64,000 nt of DNA. It comes from Saccharina japonica. Its lineage: Eukaryota > Sar > Phaeophyceae > Laminariales > Laminariaceae. Of this stretch, positions 11,733 through 24,580 are shown in pieces; the stretch's first letter is position 1, and every line of letters begins with the position of its first letter. The notes under the pieces were generated by a model, which had not been told where the DNA came from, searched no databases, and saw nothing but the letters and a program-made list of their open reading frames with translations. The stretch lies in assembly GCA_008828725.1 (NCBI GenBank), contig MEHQ01000321.1:804514-868513 (forward strand), in the 5' to 3' direction. The position numbers and the translations under genes are program-made.

Positions 11733-12517
11733 GGGCAATGGTCATTTGGGGGTATACCCCCTGGTTTTACGGCCATTTGGGGGTAGGCTCAACTTGCGCC
11801 CGCGGAAAGGGCTCCCGCGGGCCCAAACAGGCCTCAAACGCCATTCCGAAGCCCTGGCGAGATGCCCGAAGCCCGCCCCAAGCACGCACATGTTTTTATT
11901 TTTTTTCGGGCATCTCGCCAGGGCTTCGGAATGGCGTTTGAGGCCTGTTTGGGCCCGCGGGAGCCCTTTCCGCGGGCGCAAGTTGAGCCTACCCCCAAAT
12001 GGCCGTAAAACCAGGGGGTATACCCCCAAATGACCATTGCCCATTAAACAAAGTAAGTTGTTCATAGAAAATGAGCAAAACGGAAGCCGACACACCCAAA
12101 ATTGAATACACAACACCACAACCTACTCCCAACACAGACAGCCAGCACAGGCGGGATCTGTGATCTCTCTTTTTATTGTTGATAATCAATGTAAAAAAAA
12201 AAAAAAACATGTGCGTGCTTGGGGCGGGCTTCGGGCATCTCGCCAGGGCTTCGGAATGGCGTTTGAGGCCTGTTTGGGCCCGCGGGAGCCCTTTCCGCGG
12301 GCGCAAGTTGAGCCTACCCCCAAATGGCCGTAAAACCAGGGGGTATACCCCCAAATGACCATTGCCCATTAAACAAAGTAAGTTGTTCATAGAAAATGAG
12401 CAAAACGGAAGCCGACACACCCAAAATTGAATACACAACACCACAACCTACTCCCAACACAGACAGCCAGCACAGGCGGGATCTGTGATCTCTCTTTTTA
12501 TTGTTGATAATCAATGT
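11733..12517. repeat. 136-bp inverted arms plus a 287-bp tandem duplication
   Basis: 11733-11868 and 11907-12042 are inverted copies separated by 38 bases. The segment 11907-12193 is then repeated directly at 12231-12517 (period about 324). Key blocks are GGGCAATGGTCATTTGGGGG, GGGGGTATACCCCC and GGCGAGATGCCCGAAGCCCG. The match appears essentially perfect by eye. Confidence 0.85.
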
Positions 12518-13861
12518 GTTATTTTTGTTTCTGTGTGTGTGCTGTGCTTCTTATCGTCACACAGCAGGTAACGCGAGAACGACAACAACAACAACAACAA
12601 CAAGGTCGCAACAGCCAAGCTATAACGTTATCTTTCGGGATGCTGTTGTTGTTGCGTGTGGAGTGTGTGGGTCTCGAATTCAGATATCATCGATACACGA
12701 TCTCGATGAAAAACGGTTGTTGTTGTTGTCTTCACATTAAACCCGTTCTTTCTACTCAACCACATCAGTACACCCAGTGCCTGTCCTGATTCCCAATCCT
12801 AGAGAGATACAAATTCTGTGGTCACAGACTGTGAAACAGAGAAAAACCAAAACAAAATAAACGCAAATTAATGGGTAAAGCAAGTGAGATGCGTAACGTA
12901 TCGGGTACGAGAACACAGCGACACGAGCCGAACCAAAAAATAAGAACAAAAAAGACAAAATAAAACAAGTTCTGAAATGAAACAGAATACAAATGACGCA
13001 GGGAGACAGAAGCGCCAGAAGCGCCAGAAGCGCCCCTAGACGAAAAGCACACGTGCCCAAGAGGAACAGATAACTGCTGCACGAGCGAGGCAACACGAAA
13101 AAAAAGAGAGACAGCGGCATAGGGTGGAAACAAAAGGAGAAACAAGGCAAAAAAAGCAAGAAAGAAGACACGAGAGAGGAAAAGAGAAAAATAGTTCTCA
13201 AGGCAAGCTCAAGGCGATGGTAACAACAGTAAAAAAATGAAAATGAAACTGAACAAATCTGACAAAAATCACAACAACAACAAAAAAACAAAAAAAACAT
13301 CAAAAAAGCAAAAACGGTTTTTCCGTGTATCGTTTCGCCTGTTTCGCGGAACGAAGCCCAACGCATCACAATAGTCCGATGAGAAATTTCCGAAGAAATT
13401 TACTCGCGCCGAGCTTCTGTAGAACTAGCCCCCTCTCGCAGAGTGCCCCCCCAAACTCATCAAGGCTTTGCTTGGTGGGTGATGCACAGACGGGACGGGA
13501 GAGCACGAGACCCTAAGACCAAGCGAGCAACTTCCCCTGAGTTGGCTCGGGCATGTCGCCTCGCCTACTGAACTCTTCAAGAGCTGCGCCCGCTGTCGCG
13601 AAAGCAACGACTGCTGCCGACTCGAAAGAGACATCAACTACCCCTCCACGTTTTTCCAAGCCGATGACAAGCGGCGAGTCTGGAAGCACTTGCCTAACGT
13701 CGTCCCCCTCTCCCCGCGTAAGGAACTCGGAAAGCCGCGGCGGTACCGACGCGCCGGCCACCTCTAACGGTGGTGGCCACAGCTGGGAGGGAAGGCGAGG
13801 GGGAAGCAATGGTGGCGCGGACGAGAGCGCTGCCACGCCCCGGCGGTTTGGTGGCGACGAC

Positions 13862-14205
13862 TCAGGCCTGCCAAGGACGTCGATTTGGACGGGGTTTGAC
13901 TCTCCGCCTCATGCCTCGAACAAGCGCGCGCTGCAACGACGGAAATGCGACTTCAAGATCATCGTCGTCTTTCGTGGAGGGTGGTGCACTTCTAGTGGCA
14001 ACCTTCTCAAGGGTGAGCTGGTCCCGAGTTGGGAGAGAGAGACAGAGAAAGAGCGAGAGGGCGTTGCGCTGCTGGCAGCCCTCCTCCCGTCGCTCTATCA
14101 TAGCAGTCAGTTGAGGAATTCGTTTTTTCATCTTTTCTCCCAGGTCCGGCATGCTCTCCTTTTCTGTTTCCAGCTCCCTTGAAAATCATCAATAACATCA
14201 TGTCG
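13862..14205 (-). CDS. Unrecognised open frame with coiled-coil start
   Basis: On the minus strand, after a possible acceptor TTTTCAAG, the frame reads ELETEKESMPDLGEKMKKRI, PQLTAMIERREEG and on to RRVKPRPNRRPWQA and stop (about 110 codons). The charged heptad-like opening and the clean end look more protein-like than the surroundings, and GC content is raised over 13400-14460. A neighbouring minus-strand frame at 14128-14427 (ELMTRHDVIDDFQ) may be its upstream part, one frame away. No family recognised; it may be a retroelement remnant. Confidence 0.25.
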
Positions 14206-14649
14206 GGTCATAAGCTCTCGCTGGCCAACCAGCTCCTTCCGGGCACGCCCTGTTCGGCAGGTCCAGTAGACCTCGAGGGTGCAGTGCGCTCCCGCAAGCG
14301 CTGGCGCCTGGGGTGCCCGACAGCCCCTCTTCGGAAAGTGGGATATTCCTCTACTGGAAATGGGTTGATCGTCTCTTTCGCTTCTGTTGCCTTGTGCCTG
14401 AAAAAACCATTGGGTCTGGTACAGCAACGACCCGACTCTTTTTTACGTGCGATTTTGTAGCGAGCTGTACTAGGAGTGGTATAATAGTTAAAGAATGCAA
14501 GCTGTTTTTAACAGCAGTGTGCGGAGCAAAGGGTATTTGGCTCCATTGATGTTGGAATCACTTCCAGCGATGTGACAACGTCCCAAGGACAGCCAGCACA
14601 CGCACAGGCTCGAATGGGGTGATTTCATTCAAGGGTTGGAGGGCAAGGG

Positions 14650-14995
14650 GGTTAGCCGCCCGGGAGAGCACTGCCCCTGCCCCTGCTGCTGCTACTGCTG
14701 CTGGTGCTACTGCTGCTGCTGCTGCTGCAGTTGCTGTTCTCGTGCATTATTATTTGTTTCAAGTTCTAGCAGAGTCTGCAGGCAGCCCTGCTACTGCTGC
14801 TGGTGCTGGTGCTGGTCATTGCACCGTCGGCATATTTTAGAGGTACTCGTACATGGTACTTTTAACGTGAAATCGCTCTTTAATTACGAGCGAATACTCG
14901 TAATCACGAGCATTTTGTTGCAGAGCTGCTGCTGCTGCTGCTGCTGCGGCTGCTGCTGCGGCTGGTGCTCTGTGGTTCTGGACTCTGAACCTATC
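14650..14995 (+). repeat. CTG/GCT-rich stretch
   Basis: Interrupted (CTG)n at 14683-14732, 14778-14812 and 14928-14965, giving meaningless Cys-, Ala- or Leu-rich frames. No gene recognised. Confidence 0.75.
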
Positions 14996-17900
14996 TAGCA
15001 GTGTCTGCTGTACAGCAATGTAAGGCCCTACCGTATCGTACGAAGCTATTATGATACATACTACCTGCCTGCCATTCTGCTCTTCCCTGCATTCGCTCTT
15101 CAAGGGCCTGTATCTCGTAGCTCCCGATGTGCATACCTGGGTATGTACTGCTGCTGCATACGAGTACGAGTGGGCATAAGAGTTGGATCCGCAAAATTAC
15201 ACGCCAAAAGAACAGACGCCACACACACCACACCTATTAATAAACACCTTCTAAGTCTTTCTGATTATTATACTTGCTGTAGCTCGTGTACGATACCCTA
15301 TTATACCGAGTACGTACACACGAAAGTAAACTTGCAGCCAGCCTATTTTGTAGGTCAAAAAAACGGCCATGGTGTCTCTTTTTCGGTGTCCCCGAGTGTC
15401 ACCGCCAAATTGAATCATTAGTAACTCCGCGCTGTGTCCTGTGACCTGCTGTGAGTCGAGCTCGTGAGCCCGGGTCCTCATGTGTTCGTGCTGCTGTATG
15501 CATCAGCAAGGGACACCCACTCCTACAGCAGTAATTTGAAACAGGAAATCTGATGATCCCAGAGGCTGGATTTCTTGCTTGATTATGGGTGCATTCTACA
15601 CTAACTGCCGTATAACGACTCCTGAATTTCTTATCTTCCTGCGGATATCAGCCTGCCTTTCTTATCGCTCGATTTCTTATTGGGTGTCGTAGGGTACTGG
15701 CTGTCTGTTGTGCAGTAGGCCCACGAATAAGAAAGATGAACATGAAGGCTCAGTTTTGGAGGGACGCTTGTACGAAGAAAATTTGAATCAGAAATAAAGC
15801 TCAGCGGTGAGCTATACTCTAAACCCTGCCTGGTATACAATAGTCTATGCGTTGGGTTGTATACAACGATGGTGTCATCATGGTGTCACATTAAGGTACG
15901 AGTATCTCCTGCACCTGAGCACTTATTCTCCAATACAGTACGAGTACGTACCCGTATTAATAGTACGTGCGATCGAAATAGCATACACAGCTTGCAAAAA
16001 GTATGCGTTTCCACGAAATTCTCGATGTCACAGCTGCTACGTAAGGTTGAAGGCAGATTATAGTACGTACGCGTTTCCTTCTGGCGTGCCCATGTGCCCA
16101 TGTATATGCTGCTCGCGTGATGTATATGTTGTCTGCTCGTGAAAGCCTAAGCCTTACGCAGCCTTCGGCGGCCCACAAAACTCTACAGGACTACAGGACG
16201 GGTTGTAGTTGCATACGTATGATACTGCTTCAAAGCGGTATTAATAGGAAAAATAATCTCATTCGTCTCTATATTTCCCCCACCAACCACGCACCGACAT
16301 GTGTGTTTTTACACCTGTAGAGTGTCGATATTTTTTTGTCACTGATTTCAAATATCTAAAATCACACCCACTCGCTTATATACGTACGTACGTGCATGGT
16401 GTGTGTCTGACCCAAGTGTGGCCAGTTGTATTATATGCATATTATTCTTGTTTCTCATCTCGAGCCACGTGCCACGTACAGCAGTGGGTAGGTACCCCGA
16501 TTTTAGAGCGCCCCGTGACCAAGCCGAGACTAGCGCTCCTAACTACGAACACATCGCTCTTATCTGTAGTGGGAAATATATACGTAGTTTTAGTACAGGC
16601 GGGACATGCCGATTTGACCGCTCTTAAATCCCGAATGTTTTTATCTCGGGTGCTCTTAAATCGGGGTATCCATTGTACTGCTGTAGCTGGTATTTTGCAT
16701 GTTTCTAAAGCACACAACTTCGTGCACAGCAGCAGCAGCCGGTTAATGTTTCAAGGCGACTTATTGATATGGGTTAAAAGCTGAAGAAAAAAAAATGTAG
16801 CCACCGGGCAAGGCAACAAGTAACACCGACCAGCAGCCCAAAAAACGAGTTTATGGTTAGTTTCACTTATCTTGTATCAGTATATCTCTACGCGTGGTAC
16901 AGCTGTAGTACAGGACACCTACTGTAATAAGAAACAGGCTAATGAGAAAGCCAGGCTGAGATTTAGAGGAAAAATAATAAATTCGAGAGTCGTTATCTTG
17001 AAATTAGTGTAGAAAGCACCCTCTCTCGAATATGAAACCCAGCCTGGACCAGAGTTCCTGTTTCTTATTAGGCGTCCTGTGCAGCAGTAAGTGGTACCTG
17101 CTCCTTCACGTCGAGCGCGACCACTGAAGGGTCCGTGCTGACCATCCTTCTGGCTCACTGATATGTGTTATTCCTTCCCAAGAGATGTTGACCTTTTTGC
17201 TCGTCCTACTTTTTTGTGGTCTTTACGAGGACGTTCTGTATAAGTACGTCGTTTCGCATCGTAAAAACCGCTGAAAACCGCCTCCCCCCGGCCGGCCGGC
17301 GTTAAAAATATTCCGCCCGTGCCCTTAATGAGTGCCCATGCCTCCCACTTCCCACCCAAATGCAGTTATAGTAGGTGCTCATGGGAGGTTTGGTCCCGCG
17401 TGTATTGCCATGGGCCCGAGGGTACCTACCTGCCCCTCCTTCTACCCATGCATGCAACTACTTATATTGTGTGGTTACACACGTAGTGCGAAGCAATTGT
17501 CAGTAATGTTATATTGCGGTGTTGCCCTGCTGGCTGTACGAAGCAGTTCTTCCACGAGGATCGTTCCCAAAAAGTCGTGCGGTACGGTACAGTATCATCT
17601 GTGCAACAGAGCGTTACTATTCAATTATTATACGGGAGGGAGTCCCGCACGGTATATAGTTTTCCATGCACGTTTTTTTTTTACAAGCACCATGTGTCTT
17701 TTTATCATATATAAATATATGTTTTTTTTTTTTTTTTTTTAATACGAAGTTATGTTTGTAAACATTAAAACGCAAGAGCTGAGAGAGATGTAACGCTATA
17801 ACCCCTCATCATATCGTTTGTAACGACACCCCGCCTCTCTCTCTTTCTCTCTCTTCGTGCGTATGCTCGTTGTTTGGTCGTTTTTCTCCCCGTTCCGGCA

Positions 17901-18018
17901 TTCGTTGTTGCTGTTTTTCTGGTGTGGTGTGCTGCTATACCATCTTCGTGACACAACATCGGTTCGCCATACCGTCCGTCCTCGGTTCTTGACACATATG
18001 GTGGCGTGTCCATCACAG
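14995..18018. other. No gene seen
   Basis: Mixed sequence with short CTG, TACGTAC and ACGAGTACGT words. 16920-17080 contains an imperfect inverted repeat around AAGAAACAGG / CCTGTTTCTT. The last 200 bases lead into the redoxin exon. Confidence 0.5.
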
Positions 18019-18181
18019 GGTTCGTGGAGTTGAACCCCCTGATCAAGCGGGCGGGGGGGAAGGTGGTGGCGCTGAGCTCGCAATCGTCGGAACAGGTGGC
18101 TATAACTTCCAGGGAAATGGGCTTGCCCTTCCAGGCCTTCGGAGACCCCACGAACTGCTTGGTGGACGAGATGAACGCTAG
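18019..18181 (+). CDS. Internal exon of an AhpC/TSA-type redoxin
   Basis: An exon bounded by CATCACAG and a GTGAGT donor at 18182 reads FVELNPLIKRAGGKVVALSS, then QSSEQVAITSREMGLPFQAF and GDPTNCLVDEMNAR. The pattern (GGKVVALSSQS, LPF.AFGDP) is that of thioredoxin-fold AhpC/TSA or peroxiredoxin-like proteins between the active-site cysteine region and the C-terminal strands. It enters and leaves in phase 2 and contains no catalytic cysteine itself. I found no partner exon on either side, so it is either a fragment of a gene with very long introns or a captured exon. A family-level call only. Confidence 0.68.
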
Positions 18182-18444
18182 GTGAGTCGGCTTGGGTTGG
18201 GATAAGGTGGCGTTACGGTTAGGGTAGGGTTGGGTGGGGTTGGAATAGGGTGGCGTTAGGGTAGCGTTTGGAGGGGATGGGGAGAGGGTTGGGTTGACAA
18301 TGAGGGGCGAGGGGGGGTGGTGTACTTCATGTTCATGCGTGGCCGTAGTCGTATGACCATAGACCCTCGCACCCCTACAATGCCGGGACGGAGCATGTCG
18401 GGTTTTCACCGACCAGGCAGGGGGCGGGGGGGGGTGCTGGGCGC

Positions 18445-21250
18445 GGCGGGATGTCACATGAACGTACTGGTGTGTACATACCTGTTATCATAGTGACGGA
18501 CGCCTTTGAGACTGCAGAGGTGTCGAATTAAAAGGGGTATCACAGCATCGACGACACGAGTGTATAGGGGGGCAATGTCAGCAGAAGTTCGAGTTTGGGA
18601 GATGTGCGGCAAGCGCGCAGCATGATGACACTTGTCTATACTACTGCCATTGATCTGTATTTATTTATATCAAGTACGTGTTCCATGCTCCAGCTATTTC
18701 CGGAGGACCTTAGTAACCAGGACCCATCACATACACTAAAACTTATATATTCCAGTATTTTTACGAAACATATTCGCCCTGATTACTATGTTCCCCCGTA
18801 TTACGAATCCATTGTTAACAGCATACATTTGGTAAGGCCACACTTGAGATACATATAATATGATACGATACCATATGATATATCATACCTGGTACAATAT
18901 GTACCTGGTACCTGGTATGTTTCAGGGCGCTGCTGTACCTGGGTCCCAATGCAAATCATTCGGCATACACAGCAGTGTCGGCACTATACTATTAATAGTG
19001 TTCGCAGCGCGGATTCTGGTATCGGGTGCGTTTAGTTTTTCTGAAAATATTAAGAAAAAGTTACCCGTAATGTACAGATGTATCATGAATAATAAATATC
19101 ATATTATGTGTTTTTTTCTTCCCCCCCCCCTCCTTTTCACTCGCAATATTTCCCGTTTCTCCAATAATATAAAACCAGGTCGTACACGTTTTAGTTCCAC
19201 CGCCGTCGCAGCAGTTTGGGTTGCTTGAGGTGGATTTCGATATTCATCTTATACGCACCGGTATTTATATAGGAGGGAGCGACCATCCACTTTTTTACGA
19301 GAGGCGTGTTTGTGGCTCATGCCGTAACACATAGTCACAGGTACTTGGTATCACACCCGGGTGATAAGGATATCACACCCCTCTCGTATATACGAATGTG
19401 CTATTTTTAGGCTGACCCTCTCGACAACGAGGAAAGTGCAAACATAAAAGCGATGCGTCTATGGAACGATATCTTGGAGATATTCCCACAAAGCCATCAC
19501 CAATCAAAAACGTTGTGTGTGCCCCTCTTAACCCTTTCAGAACTGCAAAACTTGTATCCCACACTAATTCCAAGTAGTTTGTCCCCAAAAACGTGGGACC
19601 GGTTCTCAAGGGAGTAAGCCATGGCCCCTCCGAGGCATGCTTTGGAGAGACTCGGCTCTTGAAAGTGTTCCCAAGCGGGGTGTGTCATCTCATAATGTCG
19701 ATTACAGTACACTATTTGTAGTCGAGGTACAGTATGCTTGTATGCATTTCAATGCGTCGCGGAAACTTTTTTTTTTGTTGCTTCGTTCTCTTTTTTTGCG
19801 TTTAGTGGGGTCCTTGAAGCTTGACGCAAGCAAGTCCCGTCCCTTGTCCGTTTACTGCTGCAGCGATCACGGACGAGGTTTATGACGCTGACTAATGGAA
19901 CATGTATTTTTGCGGAGTCAAAACAATGAAGGCCAACTCGAAATTAACCCACCCTCTCCTTTGTGAGCTCGGACAGAAAAGGCGACGATTATTCACGCCG
20001 ATCACACCAGCAGCATCGGCTATATGGGCACACCAGCCATAAACAGCTAGTTTAGGTTAGGCTAGGTGAGGCGTCCTAAAGATGCCCCGGCATGGATTTT
20101 TTGTTCTTATCTAAAAAGCGGCTATGATTATGTCATACACCTGGTACCTGGCAGGCGTTTTCGCTGTGTTTTTGATCACCCTTCTCCATGCCCACAACCC
20201 AGGGCCTTAATGACGAGTCTGGGTGTTGGTTGCGGCAGCAATGGTATATATGCTTAAAACAGTATATACCAGGTATATATTTGAGGGGGGAGGGGAACAG
20301 TATATAGTGGGAGGAAGGACTTGTGCATGTATTCGATGCACGTGCAGGCAGCATCGTACATGTGATACCTTTACCGCAAGGCTCACCGGAAAGAAAGAAG
20401 GGCCTCACTTGACTGTAGTCTTTCATGTGGTCGCTCAACAAGAGTCACATGTATTATATGAATGAATGCACATTATGTATATATATGATGCAACAAAACT
20501 AGTTATTGTGCCTGGTCTTGACAAACAGCAGTATATGTAGCATTGTGATGCTGGTGCTATGCTACAGTACTTGTAGACTATATGCAAGACTACTGCTGAC
20601 AGTAGTATATACCTATACACTACCCTGGGTGGAAATATAAAGACCGTTTGTACACTGATACCAAGACCAAGCGGACCTAATATTTATGCCCAGAGTGCTT
20701 GGAGTTAAACCGAGAGGAGGGTGGACACCAGACAGACTGCTGTAGTATAGCCAGTACTCTTTTTTTTTGCTCTATATATAGATAGAACTACAAGCAGTAA
20801 CTATAGATATAACTATAAATAACCTCGTATCGGCTGGTCGGTGTTACTTGCTCGGTGGCTTCGTACTTTGTTTTTCTTTTGCGTGTATACGTACTGTAGC
20901 TTTCTTTTTTATTTTCTCGTATATGTTGTTCGTTCTTGCTCGGTGGCTACTACGAATATACGAGTAGCTGGTATACACGAGGAATGGAACGCCTGCTACT
21001 ACTACTATTGTGTTCCTTTTCAGTTCGTGACACCCCCTGGAATTTCGAGTCGAACCACAATCCCGAAAGGGAACCCTTGTGGTGCACGAGTACGAGTGGT
21101 ACATGGATATACGAATCTGGTTGCTCGGATACTTGGCACTTACCAGCATCTCTCGAGCCTGGTCGAATTCAAGACCCGGCAACATGTATTTATAGCGTTC
21201 GAGGAAACTGTTCACACCTCTGACAGGTCGTCTGCAGATCATACAGATCA
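18445..21250. other. No gene seen
   Basis: AT-rich DNA with a TAGTAAATAGG relative at 18705-18830, a piggyBac-like MITE at 19537-19616 and a degraded Stowaway-like MITE at 20627-20700. CTGGTACC/GGTATATA words are frequent. Confidence 0.5.
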
Positions 21251-21644
21251 TACAGATCATTCCCACTCGGCCATCTAGATATTCCGAGGAATATTTTCTA
21301 TCGATTTTGTATGATCTAGTTCATGTTGCTCGGTGGGACCTGTATAACCTGTGCATGATCTAGCACATACAACATTTCCTGGCTTGGGTCTGTACTATAC
21401 AGATCCTGCCTGGATCTCAAAACGGCAGGTTACAGGATATGTAGATGATCTATTGGTAGATCATTAAAAGATGATCTAGATCGCTAGATGCTCTAGATCA
21501 TGATCTATCTGCACTACCAAAAGGTGCGAAACCGTCGAAAACCTTGTGTCATTGTTTCCCCTCTTCATATCGTGTTTGCCGATGGTCTTGTTTTGCTTGT
21601 TGCCTGTTTTGCCGGTTGAATAGTGCCGGCTGCCCGCTTATCAG

Positions 21645-21895
21645 TGTTGTGAACCGAAAACAAAAAATGGCTCGGTCGGTTTTTCGGTTTTTCACCGAAA
21701 AGTCGGTCGGTTTCGGTCGGGGTTTTTTAAGCAAACCGAGCCCGAAAAAAACGAGAAAATCCCGAGAAAACCGAGAAGAGAACGAAAATGTCGGTCGGTT
21801 TCGGTCGTTTTTTTGCAAATAAACCGAAAAACACAAATTGTCGGTTTTCGGTCGGGAAAAACCGAAAAAAAAACGACCGAAAAAAACGAACTGCC
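21645..21895. repeat. TTCGGTCGG-rich stretch
   Basis: CCGAAAA and TTTTCGG words in both orientations (GTCGGTCGGTTTCGGTCG, ACCGAAAAACACAAATTGTC) allow heavy self-pairing. Similar flanking words (AGTGCCGG.TGCC) occur on both sides. Confidence 0.55.
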
Positions 21896-22049
21896 GCTTA
21901 TAGTGCTGGTGAAATCGCTTGGTACCTGTGATGGTGACCAACCGGCGTGCGGAGGGAATAGTGCCGGTTGCCGCTATAGTGCCGGTTTTATTGACGGATG
22001 CACACCGACATTTTTAAGGGGGATCGGTGCCATATTTAGATGAATGCTA

Positions 22050-23215
22050 AACCGATCCTTACATGTCCGGACAGAGGGGTGTTCAATAGCATGATATATC
22101 ATACCTGATATATACTTGCCAGTGGGATCTATCATCTAATTTATCTTCCTCAATTTCAATCCTCCAATCATCTCTTGTCTTCCCCGTGTCCTGTTTCGTC
22201 TTGTTTTGCTTTTTTGTGATGCCGCCTCGACCTAATTATCTAGCTGTATCATATTTAATCCGTAGGCTCAACTCCGCTCCCGAGGGTGTGCCGACATGTC
22301 AAAACACAATTGCATCGATGCATGTGTGGCATGCTGGCCCTCGGCTTTTGGCGTTCGAAGTTGGTCTGTGGCATACACCGAAATGTCGAACTTTCGATAG
22401 AATCAGATGTTATCGAGCGTGTTTTGCTTTGCGCTCCATCCTCATCCCCGTGTTTTTTGTTTTTTATCGTTTTTTTTTTGGACTGGCACTGACGCTGAAC
22501 GAAAGCCTCCATGTATAGTATATCAAATGTATAAAATATCGAACTCATATCGATTTGTTTTTTGGTATGTTAACATCAAAATATCGGAAATTCGATATAT
22601 ATATATCATATGTCCGAAGTATATATATATACATCTCATAGAACGTGTTTCGCGCTCCACCCCCAGGCAATGGGCATGAAAACTGCGTGTGCTAGCTAGA
22701 TGCCGACGGTTATATACATAGAAGTAACGGTTTGATGGGAACAAAACACACACGCACATCCCTGTGTATTTTGCGTTGATACTGAACGGAAGAGCTTCGA
22801 TGTGTACGTACATCAAATATCGAAATCGTAAATACGATGATACTGAACGGGGTTACGAAGTTTTTTTTGTTTGTCGGCGCGTATCGTGTCGAAGTCGCTG
22901 TTTTTTTTTCTCGCTTTCGTCTTTTCCTTCGCTACACCCGACTGCAAAGCTTCGGAATTCGGGATGTTGTGTAGTGGTGTCCAGCTGGCATTATCTTATG
23001 TTTTATAGCTATATACGTATGCGAAGTATGTGTGTGTACGTTCAGAACGTTTGAGGAATTCGAAAAATCGTCGTCTGGCTTGTGGTTCACGCTGCTGTCC
23101 TGAGTAGGCCCGCGTGCTGAGTGCTGAGAGGTACGAATTCTTCCACGCCAATCGAAGAATTGTATGTATATTGCTGTGTTTCGTCACAAGTCATGTCATC
23201 TGTCACCACAGTTTT
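22050..23215. other. No gene seen
   Basis: Two related segments (22400-22530 and 22640-22860) share CGTGTTT.GC.CTCCA, TGA.ACTGAACG.AAG.. and ATATCGAA blocks, suggesting an old duplication. Confidence 0.4.
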
Positions 23216-23217
23216 TT

Positions 23218-23566
23218 TTTTTTTTTTTTTTCTTTCATTTTGTCATGCTTTTGTTTGCTTGCTTGATTTGTTGATTTGCTTCAGTATGTTTACTTTCTAT
23301 AATATTCCTTTTGCTTTTTTCTTTCTTTTCTCTTTTTTTCTATTGCATGCACCTGGATGCTAGGCAGGGTAGGTCTTGCCTGTCCATATGGCATTGCATT
23401 GTCTGCTCTGCTTACTGCACTGAGTGTAGTATCTCTGTGTCGTAGTTTTGTGACCACAGAACTGGTACCTTTTTAGGATGAAGAATCGGCACGGACACTG
23501 GGTGTGCTGGATGTCGACGGGTAGAAAGGAAGGTTTAATGTGAAGAACACACACACACACACAGGC
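23218..23566 (-). mobile_element. Retroposon-like family A, copy 1
   Basis: Read on the minus strand: (GT)n, TTCTTCACATTAAACCTTCC, ACCCGTCGACATCCAGCACA, then about 250 bases and an A-rich 3' end (T run at 23213-23232). Full copies: 38756-39104 (-) and 61950-62295 (+). Truncated copies: 25447-25510, 41045-41215 and a divergent one at 12727-12830. Confidence 0.7.
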
Positions 23567-23834
23567 TAGAATATGACTACGGCCTGCTTGATACAGCGCT
23601 GCAGCGGCAGTACCGGGTATGGTGGCCGTCCTGTTGATGCTGTTGCTGATGCTGAGGCTGCTGCTGATGCTGAGACTGCTGCTGATGCTGCATGCAGTGG
23701 CTTGGACCCCTGAATATCTAAATAGGGTGTGATGTGTACGGGCAGCAGATTCATGGGTGATGTTCTGCTACGAGTATACATCAAATATTGATGGTCTCGT
23801 CAGCTCTCAGCCATGTGAGTCCGAACCGTTTTTT

Positions 23835-24580
23835 TCTGTTTTTTTTTTTTTGTTTTCTCCATCACATTTATGATTTTCGCCTCTTCTTTTCTCTCTCTCC
23901 CTCTGTAGTCGTAACTCAGAACCGAGGTCGTTTCTCCCCCCCCCCCCAGTACGGTACGTACGTGCCTCGTATTTTTGCCGCGAGGAGATTTCAGCACTTT
24001 TTCCCCTCGTTGACTCTCATCGAATTGTGCTTACCCACGCTTATATATTTCAGGAGCTCTCGACAGCAGTTGTTTGTTGTTGTTGTTGTTGTTGTTTTTC
24101 TTCACATTAAACTCGTTTCAGTTGCTAATCCCTATAGTCTGATCTAGCAAGATCACGGCCCGTGGTCACAAAAGTGCTAGAGCCATCAGAGAATCCTAAA
24201 GAACACGTACACTTAGCAGGGAAAGGATACACAAGTCCGAAGAGGTACACCTAAAATCCCTACAGCATGTTATGCGTGTCCAAAACTGAACTACACGCCC
24301 GCAATCTCCATTCGACTACAGCAGCATCGTCCCCCCCCTCCCCCCTCCCACTCTTTACCAATGAATTTGCCGACTACAGCGTAACTACTGTCTGAAGTGC
24401 TGTCTGTACAAAAACAAACGGTAGGCGTGGGAACAAGATGGAGCACGCAGCTGCTGTCTGAAGTGCAGTAGTAGTTGGTGTCATTTGAGCATAAAAAATC
24501 TCCGTACGGAGACTTGAACCCTCGACTTCCAACCTTGAGTATTCGTGGTTAACTGCTACATAAGACCACCGGGACGACCG
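23835..24580 (-). mobile_element. SINE copy split by a later insertion
   Basis: The tRNA-like head (24575-24480, B box GGTTCAAGTCT, same TCTCCGTACGGAGA palindrome) and the body (24060-23835) of the SINE are separated by about 400 bases that begin with a (GTT)n run and TTCTTCACATTAAAC. In the complete copy the two parts are only about 50 bases apart. Confidence 0.6.
24075..24470 (+). mobile_element. Retroposon-like family B
   Basis: It starts with (GTT)n and TTCTTCACATTAAACTCGTT. The first 220 bases match 25841-26058 in reverse (GATCACGGCCCGTGGTCACA, CCTACAGCATGTTATGCGTG). It is inserted in the SINE at 23835-24580. Confidence 0.6.

Noticed and set aside
11742..12514. Open frames of 95-151 codons on both strands
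   Set aside because: They are repeated reflections of the same palindromic, duplicated segment, with no family motif.
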